Source of the DNA: Nemania diffusa
Taxonomy: Eukaryota > Ascomycota > Sordariomycetes > Xylariales > Xylariaceae
DNA length: 64,000 bases
NCBI GenBank assembly: GCA_038501195.1
Contig: JBBPUQ010000003.1
Coordinates: 4,556,501-4,620,500 of the forward strand
Direction: 5' to 3'
The notes below the pieces were generated by a model. The model saw only the letters and a program-made list of their open reading frames with translations, had not been told where the DNA came from and ran no database searches. The position numbers and the translations under genes were made by a program. Below are positions 46,626 to 57,148 of the stretch, piece by piece. The first letter of the stretch is position 1; each line of letters begins with the position of its first letter.

Positions 46626-48548
46626 ATGGCGCCATCCCGACCACGGGGCCTAATATCCCGGCTGCTGCCATTCAGCCCGTCCACGACGCCGGCGCAGGCG
46701 GCGACGTACCTGCTGGGCATCTCGCTGTTCAGCATCTCGTTCCTCGTGTTCCTCAACAGCGCGGTGAGTTTCGTGATCACGGACCTGCTGGGCGTGAAGC
46801 AGGGCGTGGGCGACATCGTGGGGACGCTGGGGTTCGCGGACGAGCTCGTGGCGCTCGTGGCGTGCCCGCTCTGGGGCCTGGTGAGCGACCGCCTCGGCGT
46901 GCGCTGGGTCGCCGTGCTTGGGTACACCGTCGTCGCCGCGAGCCTGGTCGTCTTCGTGCAGTGCCGCACCGTCTACCCCGCGCTCGTGCTCGCGCGCATC
47001 ATGTTCGCTGTCGGCGCCACGGCCGCCGCGACCATGGTCACGGCTATATTGCCTGTGCTGACGGATGACTTTGATGGGGAGGAGGAAGAGGAAGGGGAAG
47101 GAGGTGCCGAAGCGAGAGATGAACTAGATGCTGATGTCGGCAGCGGGGGCGGTAATGGAAATGGACATAATAGAAGCAAAGCGTCGCGCGGGAGCATCGC
47201 CATTAGTCTCGAGAGCGACCTCACCATCACGCCGGAACGGTTCACCCAGTCTTCGTCCGACAGCGAGGGATCGGACCCCGCCCCGCGGCGCGGGAGCAGC
47301 GCCAGCCAGGTGTTTTATCCCTCCTCGTCGCGCGATGACTCCGACACGAAGGGCAGGAAGCCGTCCGCGCTCGCCGGGTTCGTCGGGCTATTCACGGGAT
47401 GCGGCGCGCTCGTGGCGCTGGTCCTGTTCCTGCCTTTGCCTGCGCAGTTCTCCAAGAAAGAAGGCGTCACGCCCGCCCAGGCGATCACGGACAGCTTCTA
47501 CGTTGTGGCCACCGTCGCCATCGCCGTCGCCGTGTTCGTGTTCTTCGGCCTGCGCGGGCTGAAGGGGGAGGACGCTAAGGGATGGCGCATGCTACTCGGC
47601 CTTAAGGACCCCTCCTCCTCCCTCTCCTCCGCCGTCTCCCAGGATGGCACAGCGGCACAAGTCCACACGACGACGAGCTATACCAGCAACGGAAAGCGAA
47701 CCGGCGCCCCGAGACCGCCGCTGCCGTACCGCCACCTCCTGCTCTCGTCGCTCCGCCTCGGCGCGACGGACCCGCACATCGCGCTCGGGTACCTGGGCGG
47801 CTTCGTGGCGCGCGCGAGCACGGTGGCCATCTCGCTGTTCGTGCCGCTCTACGTCAACGCGTACTTCATGTCGCACGGGTTCTGCCAGGGCGCGCCCAAC
47901 GACCCGTCGCCGGACCTCAAGCGCGAGTGCCGCGCCGCGTACGTGCTCGCGGCGTCGCTGAGCGGCGTCGCGCAGCTCGTCGCGCTGCTGTGCGCGCCCG
48001 TGTTCGGGTACGTCAACGCGCGCCGCTGGGCCGGCGTCAGCTGGGGCGTGCCGGTCGCCGCGGCGCTCGGCGTCGCCGGCTACGCCGTCTTCCCGCGGCT
48101 CGCGAGCCCCGAGTTCAGGGACGTCGACGGGCGCGGCGGGTCGCCGGGCGTCTTCCTCGTCGTCGCGCTGCTCGGCGTCAGCCAGATCGGGGCCATCGTG
48201 TGCAGCCTGGGCTCCCTCGGCCGCGGCGTGCTCGGCGACGACGTCGTCGTCGGCGGCGGTTCTGCGGCGCCTACCGACGCGGCAGAGACGCAGGCGCTGC
48301 TGGGAGATGAGGGGGGCAGGGGCGGGGTGGTGGAGAAGGTCTCCCGCGTCCAGCTCAAGGGCTCGATTGCCGGCGTCTACTCGTGGTGTGGTGGTGCCGC
48401 TATCCTGCTGCTCACGAAGCTGGGCGGGTACCTGTTCGATGCCTTGTCCACGGGCGCCCCGTTCTATATGATGGCCATTTTCAACGCCGTGTTGCTTGTT
48501 GCTAGTCTTAGTATCGATCTAGGGGGGTTTGTCAGGAGTAGAAGATAA
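46626..48548 (+). CDS. Fungal MFS transporter, 640 residues
   Basis: A single exon encodes 640 residues. Hydrophobic spans begin at AATYLLGISLFSISFLVFLN and recur as expected for about 12 helices. The MFS signature loop between helices 2 and 3 is GLVSDRLGVRWVAVLGY, a variant of GxxxDRxGRR. VGDIVGTLGFADELVALVACPLWG is typical of one uncharacterised fungal MFS family. There are two long loops: an acidic/Ser-rich central loop (about residues 148-245) and a Ser-rich one (about 325-370). The substrate cannot be told. Codon use is extremely G+C rich at the third position, unlike most neighbours but like NUC1 and the gene at the right edge. The ATG lies a few bases after a long GA tract. It stands between two patches of inverted or palindromic sequence (46040-46205 and 48735-48890). 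Confidence 0.88.
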   Translation: MAPSRPRGLISRLLPFSPSTTPAQAATYLLGISLFSISFLVFLNSAVSFVITDLLGVKQGVGDIVGTLGFADELVALVACPLWGLVSDRLGVRWVAVLGYTVVAASLVVFVQCRTVYPALVLARIMFAVGATAAATMVTAILPVLTDDFDGEEEEEGEGGAEARDELDADVGSGGGNGNGHNRSKASRGSIAISLESDLTITPERFTQSSSDSEGSDPAPRRGSSASQVFYPSSSRDDSDTKGRKPSALAGFVGLFTGCGALVALVLFLPLPAQFSKKEGVTPAQAITDSFYVVATVAIAVAVFVFFGLRGLKGEDAKGWRMLLGLKDPSSSLSSAVSQDGTAAQVHTTTSYTSNGKRTGAPRPPLPYRHLLLSSLRLGATDPHIALGYLGGFVARASTVAISLFVPLYVNAYFMSHGFCQGAPNDPSPDLKRECRAAYVLAASLSGVAQLVALLCAPVFGYVNARRWAGVSWGVPVAAALGVAGYAVFPRLASPEFRDVDGRGGSPGVFLVVALLGVSQIGAIVCSLGSLGRGVLGDDVVVGGGSAAPTDAAETQALLGDEGGRGGVVEKVSRVQLKGSIAGVYSWCGGAAILLLTKLGGYLFDALSTGAPFYMMAIFNAVLLVASLSIDLGGFVRSRR

Positions 48549-49514
48549 AGGGGTTGTTTGTATATTATATGTGTATATACTGATTGGCTGAATTGGACGG
48601 TTGGGGAATTGGCTCTAGCACTGGGTATTATAACGTGTTTTGGGGCTTAAAGGGGAATGATTTTGTAACTCGTGTTTGGTTAGTAGGTATATCAAAATGC
48701 TCAAAGTTAATATTGTGCAGCGTTATCGCCGTGAAACAACCGCGCGGTAATCCTCCCGCGGCGCCTTGAGCGGGTGACGGCATGATGCTGAGAAGCTGCG
48801 TTGGTAGGCCTGAGGGCGGCCCGGCCATCCCGTCTATATACCCCGCCGCAAGCTCCGGATTCCCTGCCGGGAGGATTCCCCTCGGTTCGTTGCAGCATAC
48901 ATATATGCACACGAGACTAGATACGGCGAAGCTCGAAGGTATGTGTGGTGCAGAGCTAGTAAACACGATCACTCCTCGTGAGAGCAAATTAATAAAGGAA
49001 CAGAAGAGCTCGCTCTCATTGGTTCCCATGCTGTATGGCATCATCCTTTTCATCATCTTGCTCAATGGCATGATACTTTAGACTAATGCGCTTGGAGACT
49101 ACTTCCCTCTATGAGCGTAGCAAGATGGCCCTATCGCATTTCACATTGTCGCCACGGAATGATGTCGCAGCGCCATCCTGCAAGCCAATCTATCGTTCCC
49201 TGCCACGGCTTGGCGATCTTGGGAATGTGATTCGAGATATTCGCGATGTAGTTGAAAACGGCAGTCATTAAGTCTTTCCTGGCTTCATTGCTCGATTCAA
49301 TCTATATCTCGTCGTACCGGCAGCCATTGATCTGTTATGAGTTCTATAAGGGCACGGAAGATTAGATTTACGTACACGATATGAGAAGAGAATATGCAAG
49401 TGTAACTTCATCACATCATTACACTTTGGACTAAAGGTGTGACTGTGGGACTCGCGAGAGCTAAATAGAAATACATTATTTATGACGATACTAGCTAATT
49501 AAGTATTTTAGACA
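48549..49514. other. Intergenic, convergent 3' ends
   Basis: No gene is supported (frames at 48782-49081 and 49086-49271 show no family features). It includes a G+C-rich inverted-repeat patch at 48735-48890. Confidence 0.45.
48735..48890. repeat. Possible foldback/MITE-like element
   Basis: AATCCTCCCG at 48749-48758 recurs inverted as CGGGAGGATT at 48868-48877, and imperfect inverted similarity extends outward (AACAACCGCGCGG against the complement of CCCTCGGTTCGTTG). The roughly 155-bp patch is G+C-richer than its surroundings. No clear target-site duplication was found. Confidence 0.35.
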
Positions 49515-51211
49515 TTACCCGAGCACCACGGGCTCATTTAAACTCATCCGCCTCGAAACAGAACCGTACTTGGCCTGCCACGCATAGAAGTAGACCAAAG
49601 CTGCGAAGGGCTGTCCGAGGATCGTGAACGAGACCCAGAAGATGACGTTACCAATCAGCTTGCCGTTAGGTCCTTGCATTTTCTCCAATGGCCGTGTGAT
49701 ATAAATTAAAGGGATCTGGATGAGCATACCCATGAATGCCACACCTAAGAGAATGTTAGTTACCCGCGTTAAGATCATACTGAGAAATAGACGAACCAAG
49801 GATGTTCTTCGTGGGCACGCCCACGAGGAGTTCGTGCAGGACAGCCGATGCGAAAAACACGATCAAGCTAGCAGTAGCCATCTTATAGCCCCGGCCCACG
49901 AGTGGTGAGAATATATGTCTCTTCATGAATTGATAGACTGGCTTATTCCAAAGTCGCCAGTATTCTCCTAATCCAGCTGAATTCCACCAGTCATCGTAGA
50001 ATGAGCGGTCTCCGAAACGCATAATCTCAGCCAATGCATTTAGTGCCGACTGGAAGAGGGCGAAGAACCCTGCTAACCAAATAACGAGAGAGATGGTCGA
50101 CAACTTCAGCAGCCTCTCCACGATGGATACGAAATCGAGAGAGTGCATCTTGTCGAGCGAATTCCAAAGGACCGGGGCAGCGTATTGCGCACTGCAGAAC
50201 CAGATAAAGACACTCAAGCACGCAGTCTCACCGAGTCGCTTAAGAACAAAAAGCCACCGAATCTTCTCCGTTCGAGGATATACCGGTTGATAGACGAGTG
50301 TTGGCGCCCACCAAAAATAGGTCAGATTACCCATGGTGATATTCTCGGGGTATGGGCACGACGCGTATAACTCGGGCACTGCGGCAAGCTCGCCCTTGAC
50401 GGGATGGAGGTAAGCATGCCGCAAGTCCCTGTTTGTGAGCGCATACGACATGACCTTCATGTAAACAATGATGACATGGAGCTCGGTGATGGTACCAATC
50501 AATGGGTGGTGGATATGGAAATAAACCACCCAGCTATTGACTGCCAGAGCCAATGTAGCATTGTAGAAATGCGCTCTTCGAATGCTTGCCCAGGTCGACT
50601 GGAACGATGCCTGCTGGTCTTTCGTTGGACTTGCCGAACCACCTCTTGAGATAGACTGAGCTCGCGAGATGCGTGCTTGTTTCGCGGCGACCAATTCGAG
50701 CAAGTATGCGATGAAGAGGTGGCAAGGAACTAAAACGTATAGCAACAACCCGAGCAATACATCTTTCTGTCGGAAGTCGTGACATGTCAGACATATTAAA
50801 TTGCCATACTACTCGATAAATCAGCACTCGATCTCCGTGTAGCTTCAGCTGCGAGAACAATTACCTTTTGCATGTTCTCGATGACGAGCCGCAAATTTCC
50901 CACGACTATACTGCATTAGCTGAATACACGGCATTTTTGCAATGAATAATTGCCATACCTAGTACAATGACCATTAAATTCCGAAAGCCGACAAAGCTAG
51001 GAGAAGCTTGTGTATCGTGGCTCAATGTGGAAGGGCGCGCCTTGGAGTGCACAGCGGCGACATGTCTATATTTCCGGAGGAACGTCTTCTGTCTGATCGC
51101 GTTTAGGTTGGACGCAGCGTGGTTTGTGTCGGTGGGTGTCTCCGTCTCTTCTTTCCGTCGGAGAAAAGCAGTCGCGGAGACTTCCACGCTGGTGGTGGTG
51201 GCCGAATCCAT
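49515..51211 (-). CDS. Diacylglycerol O-acyltransferase 1 type MBOAT enzyme
   Basis: Four exons, 51211-50959, 50905-50865, 50808-49797 and 49744-49515, give 511 residues. DGAT1 enzymes use acyl-CoA to turn diacylglycerol into triacylglycerol in the endoplasmic reticulum and belong to the membrane-bound O-acyltransferases together with sterol acyltransferases. Visible signatures are NLRLVIENMQKYG, NLTYFWWAPTLVYQPVYPRT with IRW, the acyl-CoA-binding FYDDWWN motif, and SAVLHELLVGVPT with the expected catalytic His. The YF--APTL-YQ--YPRT block favours DGAT1 over the ARE-type sterol acyltransferases. The N-terminus is hydrophilic with basic residues, as in DGAT1. The start is ATG 51211 (MDSATTTSVEVS); a longer in-frame start at 51268 is possible but less family-like. 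Exon 2 is 41 nt; its acceptor is the second AG (TATAG), which keeps VVGNLRL in frame. Confidence 0.9.
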
Positions 51212-53073
51212 GACCTCTTGAGCCTCGTAGAGTTTTACCTCGACAGTTGAAGCTAGGACGGGCAACAACTATAAGAACGCATGGGACGGCACAAATTCAA
51301 GCAGAAAAATGGAACGAGCGGGAAAACATTCGCCTTCAGCTGGATGAGGCAAATATTATGTAAAAGAAGAAGGGAAAAAAGGCTGGCGGGATGTTAGTCG
51401 AAGCCCGAGGATTAGACTCCGGTCTAAGATCGAAGGAACAGACAGACAGTATGTATGACAATGGCTTGATCTCAGAACGCCTCCTCGCCTTTTCGGCCGA
51501 TTGAACCTCGTCGAGAGCACACAGACACCTTTGGGTTCAATGCCGAGGAATAGTGGAGCAAGCAACGAGAGAAAAAAACGTATGTACTGCGTACAGAGGA
51601 GAGAAAAGTTGATGATGTTCTTATCGCGAGATCGGTGGAGGACGGGGGACGCCCTGGTTGGGGCTCTCTACCTAGGTAGTCTAGATACCTATTAAGAAGG
51701 TGGACGGGCTATTATTTTGTGTTTGAGTATGTATATGCCTAAAGAAGAGAGGGATGATGGAAAAGGTATGTAGGTAGGTAGCTGGCATGGGCAATGAGAG
51801 ACAGTCGAAGCTATTGATGTACTTAGGAGCACCTAGATAGTCCCTTATATGTATGTTATGTCGTCGCACTTCCATTGACACTGACATCAGACCCGGTCCG
51901 TGGCCAGTTGTACTATGCCTAAAGGAGATAGAGGGGTACTGAGAGTACTACTTCATTCGTATTAACGTCGTATACGGGTAGAATATACGTAGCGTATATG
52001 CGTAGAATACAGGCGCCATAACAACGTGATGATGCGCCACCGAAACCGTACAGTAGGTATAGCTGTGCATCACCACGCATATCGGCTGCATGGGAGTTGC
52101 ATGATGCATATTATATCAACGTAACCTACCTATCTAATAGATAACTGTCGAGCCGTTGCCATCATGATCATGTTATATTGTTTATCATCAATGGCACTAT
52201 CTTAATATTTTTAACGTATAACATGCTCGACAACATAGGTAATCTAAAATTTAAGATTCCCTGCTGCATAACTGCCAAGGTGTTCTAATCTTTAGTGTAC
52301 GCCACTGCACAAGTACATACAGTTGAGACAAGGATTATACAGTTAAAAAAAATCTAGACTATCGGGATGTTGGTGGAAACTCCCGAGGTGTAACTATTCA
52401 TAGCAGAGCATCTACAAAGTTCAAAGACTTGGAAATCAACAATTACTTAGCATAGTACCTATCATGTGAAAATGGACCTAGGAAAAATATTAGTGTACCT
52501 ACTATATACGCTCCGGGAGCTCCTTGTGGAGCTTAAAACATAAACCACGGCTTGTTACCTTTTTGTTAGATTATATTCGTTTAAGGACTAGGTACTTTAT
52601 TTTGTACACCAGATGTAACTATCTACAGTACCTAAAATTCATAGGTGCCTACTAGGTACCTAGGTACCTAGGTAGTGGGCACGCTACAGCCTCGGCTCCG
52701 AGCCGTGCACCGCCACAGTAATCTAGGTAATCTCAAGAGTCTCTGTCAGCCACGTCACTGTGCAAATATTATGTACCTAGATACCTACTACCAACTTTAT
52801 GCGTATTCAATGGACGCGCTAGAACCCAACCGTGGCTGAAAGCTTCCAAGTTTCACCGGTACGACAACCTTTATTCAAAGTTATGTTATATGGACGTTGT
52901 ATTGCTGCTTCATTCCTTGGCACTACTCGAGTATCCAACTCATCCCTATCATCTACTTAGGTATACCGAATCATCTAAACTACTACATCATTTCGTTCCT
53001 CCATTTCAGAGATTTGGTCTAGCTTCAGGGCGCACTCACTATCTGCACTGAAGCGAACGTACAATTGACCATC
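51212..53073. other. Divergent intergenic DGAT1-like / PFS2
   Basis: About 1.86 kb between outward start codons with no coding frame. It has several GGTACCTAGGTA-type palindromes, the clearest at 52652-52671. Confidence 0.45.
52652..52671. repeat. 20-bp perfect palindrome of the CTAGGTAC type
   Basis: CTAGGTACCTAGGTACCTAG is its own reverse complement and is the longest example of a short palindromic motif scattered through many gaps in this window. Confidence 0.85.
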
Positions 53074-55193
53074 ATGGCTTACGAGCCGCGTGGGGACCAT
53101 GGCGGGCCTGGTCCTTCACATGAAGGCGGCTTTGTGAGGGCTCGAGGTCGCCGTAAGTGTTCTACTGTTATATTTCCAACCGTCGCACCTCATTGATCAT
53201 CAGATTGAAGCCCGCATTGTGGCCCCTGCGTCCCTTGCTATACTGGCATACTCATGGGCTTCTGGAGAGGTCAGCTGTGGCTCCTCCTTCTCTCCGAGCC
53301 ACCATCCTCTCTCTCCATCTTTCCTCTATCGTATCTCACCTATAATCGACTGTTTAAGCTAGTTGCTAATGCCTAAGTAACCTAGGCCCTGTGACAGACT
53401 ATGGGTCTACAATGGCGAGGTGGATGCGTGATCGCCAACCGCGCTACAAAGGCTCCTTCAACGGTGAGCTGGAGCGCCCCAGTGCGAGTTATATCGTTAA
53501 TGTATGCTCGGTTTCGGTGCAACCAAGATGGTTATAGACACTGACCCTGATGTAGATGCTTCCACCGTTGGCCAGAGTGACAAACCCAGCCGAGACTGTT
53601 CCTACAAAACATCTACATTCATCCCTCAACAAGATCAAACATCCGGTCAACGTTGTCCGATGGACGCCTGAGGGCCGAAGATTGTTAACAGCCTCGAGCA
53701 GTGGCGAGTTCACTTTATGGAATGGCACTGGGTTCAACTTCGAGACCATAATGCAGGCTCACGACGTCGCTATTCGTGCTTTAGCCTATTCTCATAGCGA
53801 CGATTGGCTCTTGTCAGCTGACCATGATGGGATCATCAAGTACTGGCAGCCTAATTTTAATAACGTCAAGGTGATACAGGGTCACCGTGATCCCATCCGA
53901 GATATCGCCTTCAGCCCTAACGATTCCAAGTTCGTGACTGCCTCTGATGACTCGACGCTCAAGATTTTCGATTTCGCTGGCGGCGTAGCTGATTCGACAC
54001 TGCAAGGCCATGGCTGGGATGCCAAGAGTTGCGACTGGCATCCAACCAAAGGATTAATCGTATCCGGGTCGAAAGATCACTTGGTGAAATTATGGGACCC
54101 GAGGACACAGCGGTGTCTCACAACCCTCCATGGTCACAAGAACAACATCACTAAAACACTATTCGAACGTGTGATGGGCCACTGTTTAGCAACATCGGCG
54201 CGTGATCAAACAGCAAGAATATTTGACTTACGAATGATGCGAGATATTTGTCTTATCAAAGGACACGAGAAAGATATCTCGACCTTGGCCTGGCATCCAA
54301 TACATCCCAATCTTCTCAGTACAGGAGGCAACGAGGGTTCTTTACATCATTATCTCCTCGACGAGCCGAACACGCCTGCCGGCCAACCGAATAATCCTGC
54401 TGTGTATGAGAGCTCAGATCCGTTAGCAGCGCCAGCACAAAGCATATTCCCAGCCCACAAAATCCCCTTCGCGCATGACTTTGCTATCTGGTCTCTTGAT
54501 TGGCATCCGCTCGGTCACATATTAGCGTCAGGCTCGAACGACCGTATAACTAGATTTTGGTCTCGGGCTCGTCCAGGGGACGCGGACGTGATGCAAGATA
54601 GATATCACATTGGTGAGGCGGCTGCCGAAGTTCAGGGAACATGGGATCGACGGGGCGGCCGCCGCCAGCGACAGGAGGAAGAAGAACAAGAGGCCGAAGA
54701 TGAAATGGAAGGCCTGGTCGACCAAAAGATGCCACTGAGGCAGTTGGCATCTACGTTCCCAGGTCTCCCCGGCTTGACATTACCCGCGAACGGTATCCCG
54801 CCACCACCTCCGCAGATTCCTGGGGTTGGCGGTATGCCTACGGCAATACCGCCTCCGTTGCCTTTTGCCATCCCGGGTCCCAATGGCAGCGTTCCACCTC
54901 CGCCCCTGTCTCTGCCCGGCTTAGACCCCAATAACCCAGCCGACCTTGCTAAGATTGCGGAGATGATTCAGAAGTCAGGCTTCCCTCCACCACCTCCCCC
55001 TGGCATGGTTCCACCCCCCGGTTTCATGCCACCACCTAATTTCGCTGTACCACCTGGTTTTCCACCTCCACCCCAAGTACCTACAGCTGCCGATATAGCC
55101 AGTGAAAACGCACGTCGGCGAGCGCCTTTACCTAGCCAGGAAGAAAGTCTACGCATGGAACAAAAGAAAGGAAACTACACTCGAGTTAGGTAG
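53074..55193 (+). CDS. PFS2: Polyadenylation factor subunit Pfs2 (WDR33 homologue)
   Basis: Pfs2 is the WD40 subunit of the cleavage and polyadenylation factor that bridges the poly(A)-signal-recognising parts of the mRNA 3'-end machinery. Three exons, 53074-53152, 53386-53501 and 53556-55193, give 610 residues. The conserved start of the family is seen as [22 protein letters not shown] and SASYIVNMLPPLA, followed by [37 protein letters not shown] and further WD repeats (seven in all by eye), ending near [16 protein letters not shown]. The last 150 residues are proline/glycine-rich (PPPPPG and PPGF repeats), as in filamentous fungal homologues. The first exon supplies the RGRR basic start. 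Splice junctions have GTAAGT, GTATGC and AG ends and keep frame throughout. Confidence 0.95.
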
Positions 55194-56044
55194 GGCCGTT
55201 GTTTGAACTAACGCTTCATGGTCCTAGAGCTGTAAAGACTAGACTCTCGAACGATGGTGGAAGGTGAGGTTGGATTGTTGAGCCGCTTCTTCGGTACCCG
55301 GGAGTTAATGCGTGTATACCGTTATCTACGTGGATCGTTGACTCTTTCTGCCACCCTTGTTTTGAGTGCGATGGATATTGCCATAAAAGAATAACGGACG
55401 AGAGGGATAGTTGTATGATTAGTGGAATCCGCTGAAGTAGTACCCAGATACCCAAGGGCGTCCCGAGAAGGGTGCTAGGAGCAATACTGCCGGCGGGAAC
55501 AGAAAATTAATGATTAGCCAAGGTGTTGGAGGCAAAAACTGTTACTATGGGACATTTGTCGTTTCTTTCTTATCTCTTGTCCGGTCTGACTGGGCTGGAT
55601 ATCCGTTGCCATCTATGCGACTGTGATAGATGACGTGAAGAAATCGGTATTCAGCGAGCACTTTGCGGGCGGCGGATCTCCGCTAGCTGGTGTGCCTCTC
55701 TCTAAGTTGCCTCGAATCTCGCTGAAGATAGCATGAAGCCACTCACTTTCGTCTAGGGCGTTGAAAGGTTGGTGTGATAATCTATTTGATATGCTATACT
55801 AATCCCCCATGGGCTCCTAGAGCCATTCGCGATGCAGTTCCATAAAATAGCTAGATGATACATGATTATTCCACCTCTATGCGATAAACCTCGCTGTACA
55901 GAATCCGTGACGCCGTCGCAACCGACCCCCCAATAGACAAAGCCGTGAGTATGCAAATGGTAGGTGTTATATATTACAAGACGGGGGGTTATTTCATATA
56001 CAAGATTTTTCTAGTTCCTCCATGCATGTCTTGATCTTGATTAT
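55194..56044. other. Intergenic, convergent 3' ends
   Basis: The spacer between PFS2 and NUC1 shows no supported coding frame. Confidence 0.5.
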
Positions 56045-57148
56045 TTATTTGCTTCCCTTCACGAGGGCACCAGCGTTGGGCGACTTGAAGGCCTTCTGCC
56101 GGTCGGCGTAGTCCTTGATGACGAGGGCGCAGCTCGTGTCGGTGCACAGGCGCTTGCGGCGCTGGGCGGGCAGCTTGGAGGCGAACTCGAGGCCGCTGGC
56201 GCGCTCGACGGCCTCGATGGGGACCTCGAAGTCGGCGAGGGGCTTCTCGTTGGGGATGGGGGCGTTGGGGAGGACGAAGGCGCCGATAGCGACCTTGCCG
56301 GTGCCGGGGGCGGAGCCGGGGCCGTCCTCCTCGGCGAAGATGACCTTGTAGAAGTGGGTGGGCACGGCGACGTTGGGGGGGTTGCCGATGACCTCGTACT
56401 TGACGTACCACTTGTTGTCGGCGGGGTCGCGCTTGGGCAGGTAGAGGGGGCCGGTGACGATGCGCACGGAGGGGTAGCGCTGGGTGAGGCGGCGGCAGAA
56501 GTCCTCGAAGTGGGCCCAGTAGTCGCGGTTGAAGCCCTCGCCGACCTGGGGGGACATGTTGGTGAGGTAGAAGGTCTCGTCCATGGCGGCCTGGGACCAG
56601 CGGGCGTCGGCGGCGGGGACCTGGTGGCCGCGGTCGTAGCCCGAGCGGAAGTAGTCCTTGAGGCGCGCGCGGAACTTGTCGGGCACGCCGTCGTCCTCGA
56701 GGAAGACGCTGTGCTTGCGGTCGCCGCCGCGCACGGCGAGGGACGCGGGCGTGATGTGCTCGACGACCCAGTGCGGGTTGCGCAGCCGCCGGTCGAAGGA
56801 GGAGATGAGGGCCTGCCGCGTGGCGATGTCGGCGACGGGGCCCGGGAACCCGTACTCGAAGAGGCCCGCGGGGTCGACGGGCGCGATGCCGCCCAGGGCC
56901 GCAGGGGCCGAGGTGGAGAGGGGATGTTGCTGGTTCGGGGGCGTGAAGATCTGCTTGGCGGGGACGGGGATGGGGATGGGCGCCGAGGTGGCGTTGGTTG
57001 AGACGGTGGTTGTGGTTGTAGATATTGTCATGTTGGGCGTGTCGAGCTTGCGCTCGGATTGCGACCTCAGTGAATACATTGCGGCGGTAACGGCGGCACC
57101 AGCTCCTGCGCTGGCAGCGGCGATAATTGCGAGTGTGCTTTTGGACAT
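56045..57148 (-). CDS. NUC1: Mitochondrial nuclease NUC1 (endonuclease G)
   Basis: NUC1 is a sugar-nonspecific DNA/RNA nuclease of the mitochondrial inner membrane, linked to apoptosis-like death and mtDNA turnover. One exon encodes 367 residues. The N-terminus (TLAIIAAASAGAGAAVTAAM) is a hydrophobic anchor. A Thr/Pro-rich linker leads to the nuclease domain: GFPGPVADIATRQALISSFDRR, then PHWVVEHITP, KFRARLKDYFRSGYDRGHQV with the catalytic His at about 175 in the DRGH motif, and FYLTNMSPQVGEGFNRDYWAHFE with the metal-binding Asn. This is the ordinary length and order for fungal NUC1. The codons are very G+C rich. Shadow frames on both strands reflect this composition. Confidence 0.95.
   Translation of the reverse strand: MSKSTLAIIAAASAGAGAAVTAAMYSLRSQSERKLDTPNMTISTTTTTVSTNATSAPIPIPVPAKQIFTPPNQQHPLSTSAPAALGGIAPVDPAGLFEYGFPGPVADIATRQALISSFDRRLRNPHWVVEHITPASLAVRGGDRKHSVFLEDDGVPDKFRARLKDYFRSGYDRGHQVPAADARWSQAAMDETFYLTNMSPQVGEGFNRDYWAHFEDFCRRLTQRYPSVRIVTGPLYLPKRDPADNKWYVKYEVIGNPPNVAVPTHFYKVIFAEEDGPGSAPGTGKVAIGAFVLPNAPIPNEKPLADFEVPIEAVERASGLEFASKLPAQRRKRLCTDTSCALVIKDYADRQKAFKSPNAGALVKGSK

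Noticed and set aside
48584..49271. Frames of 61-147 codons between the MFS and DGAT1 genes
   Set aside because: They have no family motifs and overlap an inverted-repeat patch and likely 3' UTRs.
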